A stretch of 64,000 nt of DNA from Kordiimonadales bacterium IMCC3096 (GTDB taxonomy: Bacteria; Pseudomonadota; Alphaproteobacteria; Minwuiales; Minwuiaceae): positions 1,644,001 through 1,708,000 of the forward strand of contig CP018227.1 of the NCBI GenBank assembly GCA_016865035.1, read 5' to 3'. A program made the translations under genes and the position numbers. Each line of letters starts with the position of its first letter. Positions within the stretch are counted from its first letter, which is position 1. Below are positions 1 to 8,021 of this stretch, in pieces. A model generated the notes under the pieces. It made no database searches and had not been told where the DNA came from. It worked only from the letters and a program-made list of their open reading frames with translations.

Positions 1-1487
1 CGCTGGTCGATATCGAAGTTCACCGGCAGGAACATTTCCCGATCCGTACCCTTCAGGTTCGTCGTCAGGAACTTGGTCTGCAGGTTGAACAGCTGTTCAT
101 CGTACTCGATCAGACCTGCCTGGACATCCGCCGAGTGCTGGTCCGCCATGTCACCGGCACTGTCGACATAACCCGACTCCCAGATGCGGTTGCCATCCGG
201 ATCGGTCAGCGCGACGTTCAGCCAGATTTCCGGCTGGGCGCCAAGGCTGCCCGAAGGCAGGTTGTGCCCGGAGTTGATGTTGGTGACCAGATAGTTGAAG
301 TCGAAGTCCTGACCGACCCGCGGGCTGCCATCGAAGAACGGACCATCCAGATGGCTGCCGTTCTCCATCACCGCGCGGCGCAGTTCCCGCTTGTACTCGA
401 GACCTTCGATGTTCTCCTCGATGATCTCACGGGCCTCGAAGCGGTCGTCTTCCGAATCCCAGACTTCAGGGAACTTGACCTCGATCTCGCCATTGTAGAC
501 CTTTTCCTCGAACTCCTCGGTGCCCCACCCGGCGCGGTAGTCGAACTGCAGCCATTCATCAATGGTCCAGTTCTCTGCCGCAGGGTTGTGCGGGAAGATG
601 CCCGGGTGCGCGATCGGATAACCAGGGCCGTAGAAGGCATGGTTGTGACGGACACGGTCAGGATTGATCTCCTCACCATTCACGACAGCAGCCGGGCCGC
701 GGGCATAGCCGTTCGGCAGGCCCGGGTCCTTGCCCATGTGGCATTCCTGGCAGGTGACGCCAGCCGCATTGGCCGGGCTGTCACGATACTGGTCCCAGAC
801 AACCTCCAGCTTGATGCCGAGATTGACCGCCACCTGATGGCAGCTGACACAGAATTCCGACTCGGAGATCTGCGTGAACTTCACCACTTCCGTATGGATC
901 TGGTTGCCACGCTCCTCGTCGCTGGTTGCGACGCGATAGAAGCTCTTGTCGTCCAGAACCTTCTTCAGGCCTTCGCCGTCGGAATTGGTGTAGACCGGCG
1001 AATAGATCTTGCCCGGCTCGATGCGGCGCTCACCGTTTGCCTTGGCGTAGGTATCCTTCACGCGGTGGCAGGTGATGCAGGTGATGCCCTCGCGGGAAAC
1101 CTGGCTGCGTTCCCAGAGCGGGGCCGCACGGCTTTCACCGATCGTCGTGCCGACACTCTGGTGACAGCGCACGCAGAAGGTGCCGATCGTGCCCTGGGTC
1201 AGGTTGGTGATTGCCTGCTCGAACTTGTGGAACATCGGGGAAATCGATGCATAGGCATGGTTCGAAGACGACCATTCCTTGTAGATTTCCTCATGACATG
1301 CCGCACATTTCGAAGCACTCGGGAACACTTCCTCAGAGAAGAGTTCCGTATGGGCTGCGTCGGCGGCACTGGTCTCCTGCGCGTCAACCTGCGTTGACAC
1401 GCTGAAGAACAGCACAGCTGCGAACAGCGAAAGAAACAGACGGGCCGACTTCGTGGCTACACGATGGCCCTCAAACGCGTCTAACAT
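1..1487 (-). CDS. Multiheme cytochrome c (c554-like family), C-terminus beyond the window
   Basis: I read this frame directly on the complement: ATG at 1487, open to the left edge, so the 3' end is missing. A basic start and hydrophobic stretch (about residues 12-35, ending VDAQ) form a signal peptide, so the protein is exported. Five CXXCH heme sites follow: CAACH near 61, CVRCH 105, CITCH 137, CVSCH 213 and CQECH 246. The C-terminal half has no heme motif in view and contains SGHNLPSG, typical of the beta-rich domain at the end of c554-type multiheme cytochromes. An ideal AGGAGG lies inside the last codons of the upstream decaheme gene, whose stop is two bases before this ATG, so the two are translationally coupled. 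Likely a periplasmic electron carrier or terminal reductase/oxidase of the locus; the substrate is unknown. Confidence 0.88.
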   Translation of the reverse strand, partial: MLDAFEGHRVATKSARLFLSLFAAVLFFSVSTQVDAQETSAADAAHTELFSEEVFPSASKCAACHEEIYKEWSSSNHAYASISPMFHKFEQAITNLTQGTIGTFCVRCHQSVGTTIGESRAAPLWERSQVSREGITCITCHRVKDTYAKANGERRIEPGKIYSPVYTNSDGEGLKKVLDDKSFYRVATSDEERGNQIHTEVVKFTQISESEFCVSCHQVAVNLGIKLEVVWDQYRDSPANAAGVTCQECHMGKDPGLPNGYARGPAAVVNGEEINPDRVRHNHAFYGPGYPIAHPGIFPHNPAAENWTIDEWLQFDYRAGWGTEEFEEKVYNGEIEVKFPEVWDSEDDRFEAREIIEENIEGLEYKRELRRAVMENGSHLDGPFFDGSPRVGQDFDFNYLVTNINSGHNLPSGSLGAQPEIWLNVALTDPDGNRIWESGYVDSAGDMADQHSADVQAGLIEYDEQLFNLQTKFLTTNLKGTDREMFLPVNFDIDQ

Positions 1488-1489
1488 CC

Positions 1490-3514
1490 TCAACCTCCTT
1501 CCCTGCCGGTTTCAGATTTTCCCTGGGCTTGATGCTGAAAACCCATCGTCCGATTGAAACCTGGCTCCAGGTGGTACTCATGACAAAGCTGACAGTCCTG
1601 CCGGACCTTGCCCGCAGTATGACACTGCGTGCACGTTTCCTGCGAGACCGGCAGGAAGCCCGGAGCGAATTTCGTTGCGTCGTGTTGCTTGTATGACGCA
1701 GCGAACTCCGCCTGCAGATCCTGCTTGTGGCACGTCGTGCACAGGGTGCCCGGCCCAAGCAGGTTAACATGCGGCCTGTGGTCGTATTCGACGTACGGGC
1801 GATCAGTCACAGATTGATACCCCCATTCCACTTTCAGGCCAGTGATATTCTCGGCTGCTTCCGACCCGCCGTCGGTGACTTGGGTCACAGCGTGGCATTT
1901 CGTGCAGTTACCGAGACCGAATTCGGAGGTCAGCAGGTCGCTCAGTGCCGCCGCCTGCTCGATCACCACATCGTCCGCTTCGGCTGCCTTCGCGGCCTGT
2001 TCGGCATTCATCGCGAAGTCGAACCAGGCGCGGGCGACCGGATCGGCGTGACCACTCGGCTGATAGGTGACGGCCAGGCCATTCGATGACCAGCCGCCGC
2101 CGCGGACCTCGCTCGGCGATTCATGCTCGATCTTCTGCATCCAGGCACAGGCTGCCTGACGCAGGAGTTCACCATCCAGACCGGCGAGCATCATGCCTGT
2201 GCGGTGATCGCCGGGCAGTGCATCGATCCGGTCGAAGATTGCATCGACACCGGATTCAGCCAGTTCGGGATAGAGCGCGCCGATGGCATCCAGGTAGCCG
2301 TCCGGATCATCGTTCGCGACCCCCAGGGTCAGCGCGAGCGCCGCCGGAACATTGTCGCCATTGTCCTCGTAGAAATACTCGTCGGGCTCCAGCTCTTCCA
2401 GTTCCCCGGACTCCGCGGCTTCCCGCAGCAGTTCCACTTCCTCGGGCGTCGGGGCACAGAGTTCCGCCACCGCGTCAGGATCGAACGGGTCTTCCTCCAT
2501 GTAGGGCACATTGATGATCGCAAGCCGACGGTCGACGATTCCACTCAGATGGCAGGAAGCGCAGTTCTGGTCGAAACTGCCCGGCGGCACGGTCAGGCCG
2601 GCCTTCTCGATCTGATGGCAGTCCACACAGCCACGCGTCTCGCCAGCCGGAAGCTTCTCCGGAAAATGCTTGCTGAAGTGGCTTGTGTGATCGAAGGCAA
2701 TTGCCGGACGCATGTCGTGCGGAAAACGGTCGCCGAACGCGGGATGGTCCTTGCCGAAGGACTTGATCGACTGCACGTGGCAACTGTTGCACTGGGCATC
2801 GCGCATCGGTGCGATATTGGCTTCCTGACCCTTGTGCTCCGTGTGGCACATCACGCAGTCGGTCTTCACGTTGGCACTCGGCGAATCAGCCGCGAAGGTT
2901 GCCCCGGCCGCGGCAGTGAAGGTCGCATTGTGCGGCGACGTCGGTGAGCCACCGAAACTGTGGCAGTCGACACAGCTCTCGCCGACCGACTGGTTGGTCA
3001 CGAAGGCATTGGCCCAGGCGACGACGCCCTTGCCATGGTTCTCGTGACAGGCCGCGCAGCCCTTTTCCTCCAGCGCGAAGTTGGAATGCGCACCCGATAG
3101 CGTGCCCGGGCTGATCGAGGACAGGACTGCCTTCTCACCGACGAAGGAATCCGGCGAAAAGTGCAGGAATGCGCCGATGATCGCGATGACGAAGGTCGCT
3201 ACCAGCCAGGAGATCTGCTGGCGGCGGCGGCGCAGCGACGGGCGCGGCTTGCACGGCGGATGCGACTGACAGCAGGAGCCGTCGGGCAGCGGTCCATCCT
3301 TGCACGGCCCGCCGGCACTCGGCGGCCGACGGCATTCCCAGCGGTCACCGTTCCGGAACGGCCGGCACTCGGTCGTACCGCCGCACGAGCCATCGAAATT
3401 CGGCCCGCGGCTGCAGGGTTTGCCGAACGCGCAGGCCCGCCCGCAGACATAGGGAAACGTCGGACGCTCGTAGGCGCTCTTCTGGTAACTGAAGCGATCG
3501 GAGTCTGTAATCAT
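1490..3514 (-). CDS. Membrane-anchored decaheme cytochrome c with Cys-rich cytoplasmic N-terminus
   Basis: 674 residues. Residues 1-100 hold ten cysteines (24, 28, 34, 44, 50, 61, 71, 81, 82, 88), partly in two GP-x-x-DGSC repeats (37-44, 74-81). An RRRR stop-transfer signal and a single membrane helix (about 101-119) put this head in the cytoplasm. The rest is periplasmic with ten CXXCH sites, at 153, 181, 220, 242, 296, 318, 537, 592, 628 and 641; some are followed by extra His (CHENH, CHTEH, CHEYH) as in cytochrome c3/c7-type modules. A heme-free acidic stretch (about 325-530) separates six N-terminal from four C-terminal hemes. Its ATG overlaps the stop of the cytochrome b-like gene (ATGA). 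Inferred role: relay from the membrane subunit to periplasmic cytochromes. The head could bind Fe-S or zinc; no known fold is recognised. Confidence 0.87.
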   Translation of the reverse strand: MITDSDRFSYQKSAYERPTFPYVCGRACAFGKPCSRGPNFDGSCGGTTECRPFRNGDRWECRRPPSAGGPCKDGPLPDGSCCQSHPPCKPRPSLRRRRQQISWLVATFVIAIIGAFLHFSPDSFVGEKAVLSSISPGTLSGAHSNFALEEKGCAACHENHGKGVVAWANAFVTNQSVGESCVDCHSFGGSPTSPHNATFTAAAGATFAADSPSANVKTDCVMCHTEHKGQEANIAPMRDAQCNSCHVQSIKSFGKDHPAFGDRFPHDMRPAIAFDHTSHFSKHFPEKLPAGETRGCVDCHQIEKAGLTVPPGSFDQNCASCHLSGIVDRRLAIINVPYMEEDPFDPDAVAELCAPTPEEVELLREAAESGELEELEPDEYFYEDNGDNVPAALALTLGVANDDPDGYLDAIGALYPELAESGVDAIFDRIDALPGDHRTGMMLAGLDGELLRQAACAWMQKIEHESPSEVRGGGWSSNGLAVTYQPSGHADPVARAWFDFAMNAEQAAKAAEADDVVIEQAAALSDLLTSEFGLGNCTKCHAVTQVTDGGSEAAENITGLKVEWGYQSVTDRPYVEYDHRPHVNLLGPGTLCTTCHKQDLQAEFAASYKQHDATKFAPGFLPVSQETCTQCHTAGKVRQDCQLCHEYHLEPGFNRTMGFQHQAQGKSETGREGG

Positions 3515-4329
3515 AGCAGATACACATGCACCAGAATGATGTGCCAGATCATCACCAGAAATATACCGACGGCGAGAGGCACGTGGAAAAGAAGCCAGAT
3601 CTTGAGAAACCCGTTCACCGCATAGGCGAAATCAATGCGGTTCTTGATCTGCGCCAGATCCTCGAGCTGGCGCAGATAGGTTTCTTCCGTTTCGTCGACA
3701 TAGCGCCGCATGGCGGTGAATTCGCGCCTGATCCAGGCCCGGCCCGACTGCGCGCCGAAGAAATGGCTGAACATGAACCGCGGACGCCGGAAGAACCAGG
3801 CAAGGGTTTCGATGTAGTACTGCGCCAGCGTGTCCGAGGCGGCCTTGTCGGCGGCCTCCTCGACAATCGATTCGGCCTTGTCGCGGATGTCAGAGAGCTC
3901 GTTCGGAATGCGCTCCCAGATGATCTCCATGCCGTTGTCGGTCAGACGCTTCGGCATGATTCGCTGCAGCCAGTAACCGAGGATGCCTGACAGGCTGACC
4001 AGATAGAACAGCGCCGCGAACAGCTGCTCGTAGGCACCATCGGGCCAGAACACGCCATTGGTATGCACGAAGAACACGGCGATCGCGAAAATGCCCGCGA
4101 CGCCATGTGCCGCCGTCCAGTAGGCGCCGCGCCCGAGCGGTATCATCGACAGGCGCTTGCGCATGTTGAACAGGGTCAGAAAGACGAAGATGCCGGCAAG
4201 CGTGTAACCGGTGACAATGGCGGGCTCGCCATTGTGCAGCCAGGTCTGCCACGCATTCCAGGCAACGAGGATGAAGCCCGCGATCGCCGCGAGCCAGAAG
4301 ATGATGAGAGCGCGGTGCAGGGACCTCAT
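3511..4329 (-). CDS. Cytochrome b-like integral membrane electron-transfer subunit
   Basis: 272 residues with five hydrophobic helices: about 7-24, 37-54, 70-95, 102-124 and 240-270. A charged, soluble loop of more than 110 residues (125-238) sits between helices 4 and 5. H75 and H89 lie in helix 3 and H249 and H263 in helix 5, each pair 14 residues apart. That is the spacing expected for bis-His b-type hemes across the membrane, so up to two hemes b are plausible (inference). It starts inside the stop of the Fe-S protein gene and ends inside the start of the decaheme gene, both ATGA overlaps. It is therefore the middle gene of a tightly coupled operon and probably carries electrons between the cytoplasmic Fe-S partner and the periplasmic hemes. 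I cannot place it in a named cytochrome b family. Confidence 0.75.
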   Translation of the reverse strand: MRSLHRALIIFWLAAIAGFILVAWNAWQTWLHNGEPAIVTGYTLAGIFVFLTLFNMRKRLSMIPLGRGAYWTAAHGVAGIFAIAVFFVHTNGVFWPDGAYEQLFAALFYLVSLSGILGYWLQRIMPKRLTDNGMEIIWERIPNELSDIRDKAESIVEEAADKAASDTLAQYYIETLAWFFRRPRFMFSHFFGAQSGRAWIRREFTAMRRYVDETEETYLRQLEDLAQIKNRIDFAYAVNGFLKIWLLFHVPLAVGIFLVMIWHIILVHVYLL

Positions 4330-6002
4330 TGATAGGGACTCCTGAACGGATCCGGGCCGCGGAAGTCGACACGGCGCAGGGCGTCATGCGGACAGGCCCT
4401 CTGGCAGGCCGGGCCACCCGGATTTGTTGAGCAGAAATCGCACTTGGTCGCCTTCATGATCGGCTTGTGCTCGTCATCGACCAGCGGCTCGCCCGAAAGG
4501 TTCGCCACCTGCACCAGACGGATATTGTCGTAGGGGCAGGACGCCGCACAGGTGCCGCAGCCGATGCAGGTGTCATCATTGATGACGACCGAGCCGTCGT
4601 GCATGGAGCGATGGATCGCCCCTGTCGGACAGCCGATCATGCAGACCGGATCAGCGCAGTGCATGCATGAATTGGCGACCATCCAGTTGTCGAATGTCTG
4701 GCCGTGCCGGATGAACCGCGGGTTGCCGCCATGCGTCGAGGCGCAGGCCCGGACACAGTCATCGCAGCGGGTGCAGCGGTTCAGGTCGATCAGCATCGAC
4801 CGGGTGCCATTGATGTAGCGTCGCCCGACGGCCCATTCCTTGAGCGCGTCGGCGCTGATCTCCTCACCGGCCTGATCCTTCAGGCTGGTCCTTGGCGGCG
4901 CCATGTCGGGGAAGACGAACTCCTCCAGCACCTGGCGCGGAATGCGCAGCAGATCGACATAGCCGAGGGCCGTGAGGGAACTGCCGAAGACGATATCCGG
5001 GTCCTGATTCTTCCAGGCGTGATAGAGCTCCTCCAGCCCGAAGAAGTCCCCCGCGCCCAGATAGGTAAGCGTGCGCTCGCCATTGCCGAGATGGGTCGAG
5101 ACCCGCGCGAACCCGGCCCGCACCATCAGGATACCGTCGGGATAATCGCCCTCGTTCGCGATCGGGGTGCCATGCTCCATCTCCCGGCCCTGAGCCAGCA
5201 TGCGCTTGTAGCTGGTGTGCCAGTCGAAGGCGCCGTGGGTCTCGAACAGGGTCCTGTCCGCCACCTTCTTCAACTGCTCAGGTGACAGATGCTTGAACAT
5301 CGGTGATTCGGAGAGGGCATTGCCCAGCGCGTTGTTGCGATAGGCGGTGTCGATCTTGGTCTTCCAGGTGGGGTCGAACCGGCGCAGTTCGCGCAGTCCC
5401 TGCCAGCGAATCTCCAGCACCCGTGCCTCGGTCTCGGCAAAGACGGTTGCGGTCCGCGGAATACGGCCGAGCGCGGCAAGCTCACCGAAGATCATCTCCG
5501 GGCCGAGCTGCGCCGTCTGATGCTTGTCGAGAATGACCGGAATGTCCTGCAGGAACGATGTCGCCCCGCCGGCCGACGAAGCATGCACCTGCTGCGCCGC
5601 ATTGTTGTAGCGGTCCGGGTCGCGCACTTCGGGGCGCCACGAATTGCGCCACAGCTGACTCAGCGCCTCGAAGAAGCCCTTCTTGGAGGCGCTGGCGCGA
5701 CCGAGCAGGTTCTGGGGCAGATCCGGACTGATGACGACGCGCAGGTTGCCGTCGAGAATCAGAAAGGCCGAATTGCCGTAATCCCCTTCGCGGACGACGA
5801 TGTCGCCGGGCTGGAAATTGATGACCCTGGTATCATTGCCCAGGATGCCGCGCAGCGGCGTGTTTCCCGGGAACCGATCTTCGTCAATATCCCCGAAGAT
5901 GGGATATTTCATCAGTTCATCAATGGTCTCATCGGTCATGTCCGGCCCGAACGGTGTGGACCACCGTTGCGGACGGGCCATCGTCTCGACGGCTGTCACC
6001 AT
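4326..6002 (-). CDS. Cyclic-nucleotide-binding / tetra-[4Fe-4S] ferredoxin fusion protein
   Basis: 558 residues, no signal peptide, so cytoplasmic. First cNMP domain about 60-205: PGDIVVREGD near 65 and a phosphate-binding cassette FGELAAL...RIPRTATV near 172-187 with the canonical Glu and Arg. It is interrupted by an insertion at about 95-165. Second cNMP-like domain about 230-365: IANEGDYPDG near 281 and GDFFGLEEL near 318, with a degenerate cassette. Residues 405-540 form a HybA/NrfC-type ferredoxin module with four cysteine sets: 410/413/416/420, 446/449/454/458, 479/482/485/489 and 521/524/533/537, enough for four [4Fe-4S] clusters. A GGAGGG lies 10 bases before the ATG. It is followed with overlap by the cytochrome b-like gene. 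Inference: a cyclic-nucleotide-gated electron donor or acceptor for the membrane cytochromes. Confidence 0.88.
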   Translation of the reverse strand: MVTAVETMARPQRWSTPFGPDMTDETIDELMKYPIFGDIDEDRFPGNTPLRGILGNDTRVINFQPGDIVVREGDYGNSAFLILDGNLRVVISPDLPQNLLGRASASKKGFFEALSQLWRNSWRPEVRDPDRYNNAAQQVHASSAGGATSFLQDIPVILDKHQTAQLGPEMIFGELAALGRIPRTATVFAETEARVLEIRWQGLRELRRFDPTWKTKIDTAYRNNALGNALSESPMFKHLSPEQLKKVADRTLFETHGAFDWHTSYKRMLAQGREMEHGTPIANEGDYPDGILMVRAGFARVSTHLGNGERTLTYLGAGDFFGLEELYHAWKNQDPDIVFGSSLTALGYVDLLRIPRQVLEEFVFPDMAPPRTSLKDQAGEEISADALKEWAVGRRYINGTRSMLIDLNRCTRCDDCVRACASTHGGNPRFIRHGQTFDNWMVANSCMHCADPVCMIGCPTGAIHRSMHDGSVVINDDTCIGCGTCAASCPYDNIRLVQVANLSGEPLVDDEHKPIMKATKCDFCSTNPGGPACQRACPHDALRRVDFRGPDPFRSPYQ

Positions 6003-6139
6003 CTGATCTCAACCCTCCACTGATGCCCATCGCCACACATCGTTCACGTGTGTGCACCCGGAACATCAACCCCTTTTCCCAGCGTCAACAATACCGGCCT
6101 GGATGGCAAGCCCCCGCATGCCGGTACCGGGTGAAACGT

Positions 6140-6176
6140 GGGCGAGGTGGTGCCATATGGCTACACCACCCCGCCC
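6140..6176 (-). terminator. Strong hairpin between the tetraheme cytochrome gene and the Fe-S/cytochrome genes
   Basis: A 13-bp stem with one mismatch (6140-6152 with 6164-6176, GGGCG.GGTGGTG) closes over an 11-base loop that contains CCATATGG. It lies 26 bases past the tetraheme stop in the direction of transcription and has no T-run. It may be a partial terminator or a 3'-stabilising hairpin that leaves the first cytochrome more highly expressed than the four genes behind it (inference). Confidence 0.55.
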
Positions 6177-6201
6177 GTCCGTTCCGATCGTGAGCGGACG
6201 C

Positions 6202-7179
6202 CTACTTGTAGGTAGAGGGCGCCGGCAGCATCGAACCGACCTGGCCGGTCAGATCCATCTGCTCGCTGTAGATCTTCGCCACCAGAGCGCGGGCATTGGC
6301 CTCGCTCGGGTCCGCGATCAGCGCCTCGGCCTCCGGCAGACCGGTTGCCTTCAGCGCCGCCTTGGCCTTCTCCGCACGCTCCTGCTGCACACCGACATAC
6401 TTGGCATGATCGGTCTTGCCCATGGCGTTGCTGGCCTGAACAAGCGAGGCAGCCTGACCGGTGACGAACCAGCGGGACTTCTCGGCCTCGCTCATTTCCT
6501 CATTGTCGGTCGCGCTGTTGTAGAAGCGGTGACGCACCTGACCCTGGCTGTACTGCACCAGCTCGAAGGACGCCTTCAGCGGATGACCCGCGTCGAGCAT
6601 CTTGCCGGCAGTGTCGCCATCCAGGCTGTCCCGCGCCATGCCGTGGCAGTTGAAGCAGTTCGCGGCCACGTCGAAGTTGATGTCGGCAGGCATCGCGGGG
6701 ATGTCCTGGCGCCAGCGCGGCCAGCGCATGCCCGCGTCACGGGACTTCTGATACCGCTCGTTCTTGTGGGCATCGGATTCGTCAGCCTTCTTGGTGCCCT
6801 TCGGCCCATAGACATTGTGAATCTCGATGAACTCGGAACCCGGGCCGTGACAGCTCTCGCACGACGGGCCGAAGTTGTTGCCGACACGTCCGCCGGGCTT
6901 CTTCGGCGCCTGCGTATAGTGACACTGGCCGCAGGTGTCGGAGCGCTTCATGCTCCGCTCGCCCAGCGCATCCGTGACCTTGTCGGCAAGATCCCGCTTG
7001 TGGATATCCTTGTACGACTCGGCGTGCGGCGTGTTTTCCCACACCTTGTATTCCGGCGAATGACAATCCTTGCAGGCATCGGGTCCGACATTGGTCGGCT
7101 GCGCGTTGACCGCAGCACCTGCCACCATGAAGCCTGCCGCCGCGAACAGCGCCAGGCCGAATTTGCGTAGTCCAGACAT
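6202..7179 (-). CDS. Periplasmic tetraheme cytochrome c (cytochrome c554 family)
   Basis: 325 residues from the ATG at 7179. This start is chosen because MSGLRKFG followed by a hydrophobic core and AVNAQ makes a clean signal peptide, and AAGGGG lies upstream; the reading frame runs further upstream but without a signal-like sequence. Four CXXCH motifs: CKDCH at 36, CGQCH 83, CESCH 107 and CFNCH 175, in the order and spacing of c554-type tetraheme proteins. The heme-free C-terminus is helical and rich in Ala and Glu. It is the first gene of the leftward redox cluster and is divergent from the TPR gene at 7384, so the promoter should lie in 7180-7383. Likely a soluble electron shuttle for the decaheme and pentaheme partners; the physiological donor or acceptor is unknown. 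Confidence 0.87.
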   Translation of the reverse strand: MSGLRKFGLALFAAAGFMVAGAAVNAQPTNVGPDACKDCHSPEYKVWENTPHAESYKDIHKRDLADKVTDALGERSMKRSDTCGQCHYTQAPKKPGGRVGNNFGPSCESCHGPGSEFIEIHNVYGPKGTKKADESDAHKNERYQKSRDAGMRWPRWRQDIPAMPADINFDVAANCFNCHGMARDSLDGDTAGKMLDAGHPLKASFELVQYSQGQVRHRFYNSATDNEEMSEAEKSRWFVTGQAASLVQASNAMGKTDHAKYVGVQQERAEKAKAALKATGLPEAEALIADPSEANARALVAKIYSEQMDLTGQVGSMLPAPSTYK

Positions 7180-7383
7180 GAGCACGTCTGCCACCCCTTG
7201 AATCTGTTTACCACCACAGTTCACTGCTGCGCCTGCCCGCCCTGTTGTTGAATTTATCTGGACGGAACGTTTCATGACGCTGCGGCAGTGTAACAGTCCC
7301 CACGCCTGATGAAAGTATTGATTCGTCACGATCTGTCGCCGATATGACCGCTGTCGCACTATTCAACAGATTGGCGGAGCAGG

Positions 7384-7719
7384 ATGCGCAACACATTGAA
7401 CCGGAGATCCGGTGGAGGCTGGCTGATCGTGGTGGCCGTGGCGGCGACCCTTGGCGCGGCGGCCTATGGATACAGCGCAACCACCGCCGGTCAGGCTGAC
7501 CGCGGGGCATTGCCGGCCTCGGCAAGCATCGCCGAGCTGGCGAGCGCGACCGAACGTGATCCGGGCAATGCCGCGCTCTGGAAACAACTGGCACAGGCCC
7601 ATCGCCGTGCGGGCGACCGGCCCGCCGCAATCTCGGCCCTGGTCCGCGCCGCCCGCCTCACGCCGGATGACCGGGAAATCAATGCTGCACTGCGGGACCT
7701 GTCGGACCGCCGTCCCTGA
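7384..7719 (+). CDS. Small membrane-anchored TPR protein
   Basis: 111 residues. After a short basic N-terminus a hydrophobic segment (about 12-32) anchors or exports the protein. Residues 46-105 form about one and a half tetratricopeptide repeats (ERDPGNAALWKQLAQAHRRA, then a second helix pair). This resembles the C-terminal TPR part of CcmH/NrfG-type cytochrome c maturation proteins but is far shorter. GGAGCAGG sits directly before the ATG. It is divergent from the tetraheme gene, so a role in assembling the multiheme cytochromes is possible (inference from context and fold). An antisense frame (7363-7785) is less convincing. Confidence 0.6.
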   Translation: MRNTLNRRSGGGWLIVVAVAATLGAAAYGYSATTAGQADRGALPASASIAELASATERDPGNAALWKQLAQAHRRAGDRPAAISALVRAARLTPDDREINAALRDLSDRRP

Positions 7720-8021
7720 CCCCATCCGGCCGCCCCTGTTTGTGTGTCCTTTGCGCAACATGATGCCCGGAATTGGGGCACCCAAGAGGCAGAAACCCGG
7801 ACATCACGGCCGCGTTACCGATTTATTTATCATTAACATCAATAGTTTAAATGAAATTCAGGCGGTCAGTCGCACTCTCATGGGAACCCGACGACTATTT
7901 GCCGAGACGCTTGCACCGGCCGTCCTGCTGGCGTAACAGACAATCAAGTCGCAAATCGGTGGGGAAGGGCCCCGACGAATGCGACGGAGGAAGTGCGTAT
8001 TTCCTTTAGGAGGGCAATTAA
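7720..8021 (+). promoter_or_regulatory. AT-rich leader/promoter region of the porin gene
   Basis: There is no convincing gene in these 302 bases. A sharply AT-rich island at about 7817-7860, unusual for this genome, lies roughly 170 bases before the porin start and probably marks an UP-element or promoter. An AGGAGGG ribosome site at 8008-8014 precedes the GTG start. No exact -35/-10 pair can be assigned with confidence. Confidence 0.45.

Noticed and set aside
135-1397. A 420-codon open frame on the plus strand
   Set aside because: It is antisense to a minus-strand cytochrome that shows five CXXCH motifs, a signal peptide and a proper ribosome site. The antisense product has no recognisable domain.
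7300-7330. An FNR/ANR-like box (TTGAT...ATC) before the tetraheme gene
   Set aside because: The second half-site does not match the consensus well enough to claim oxygen control.
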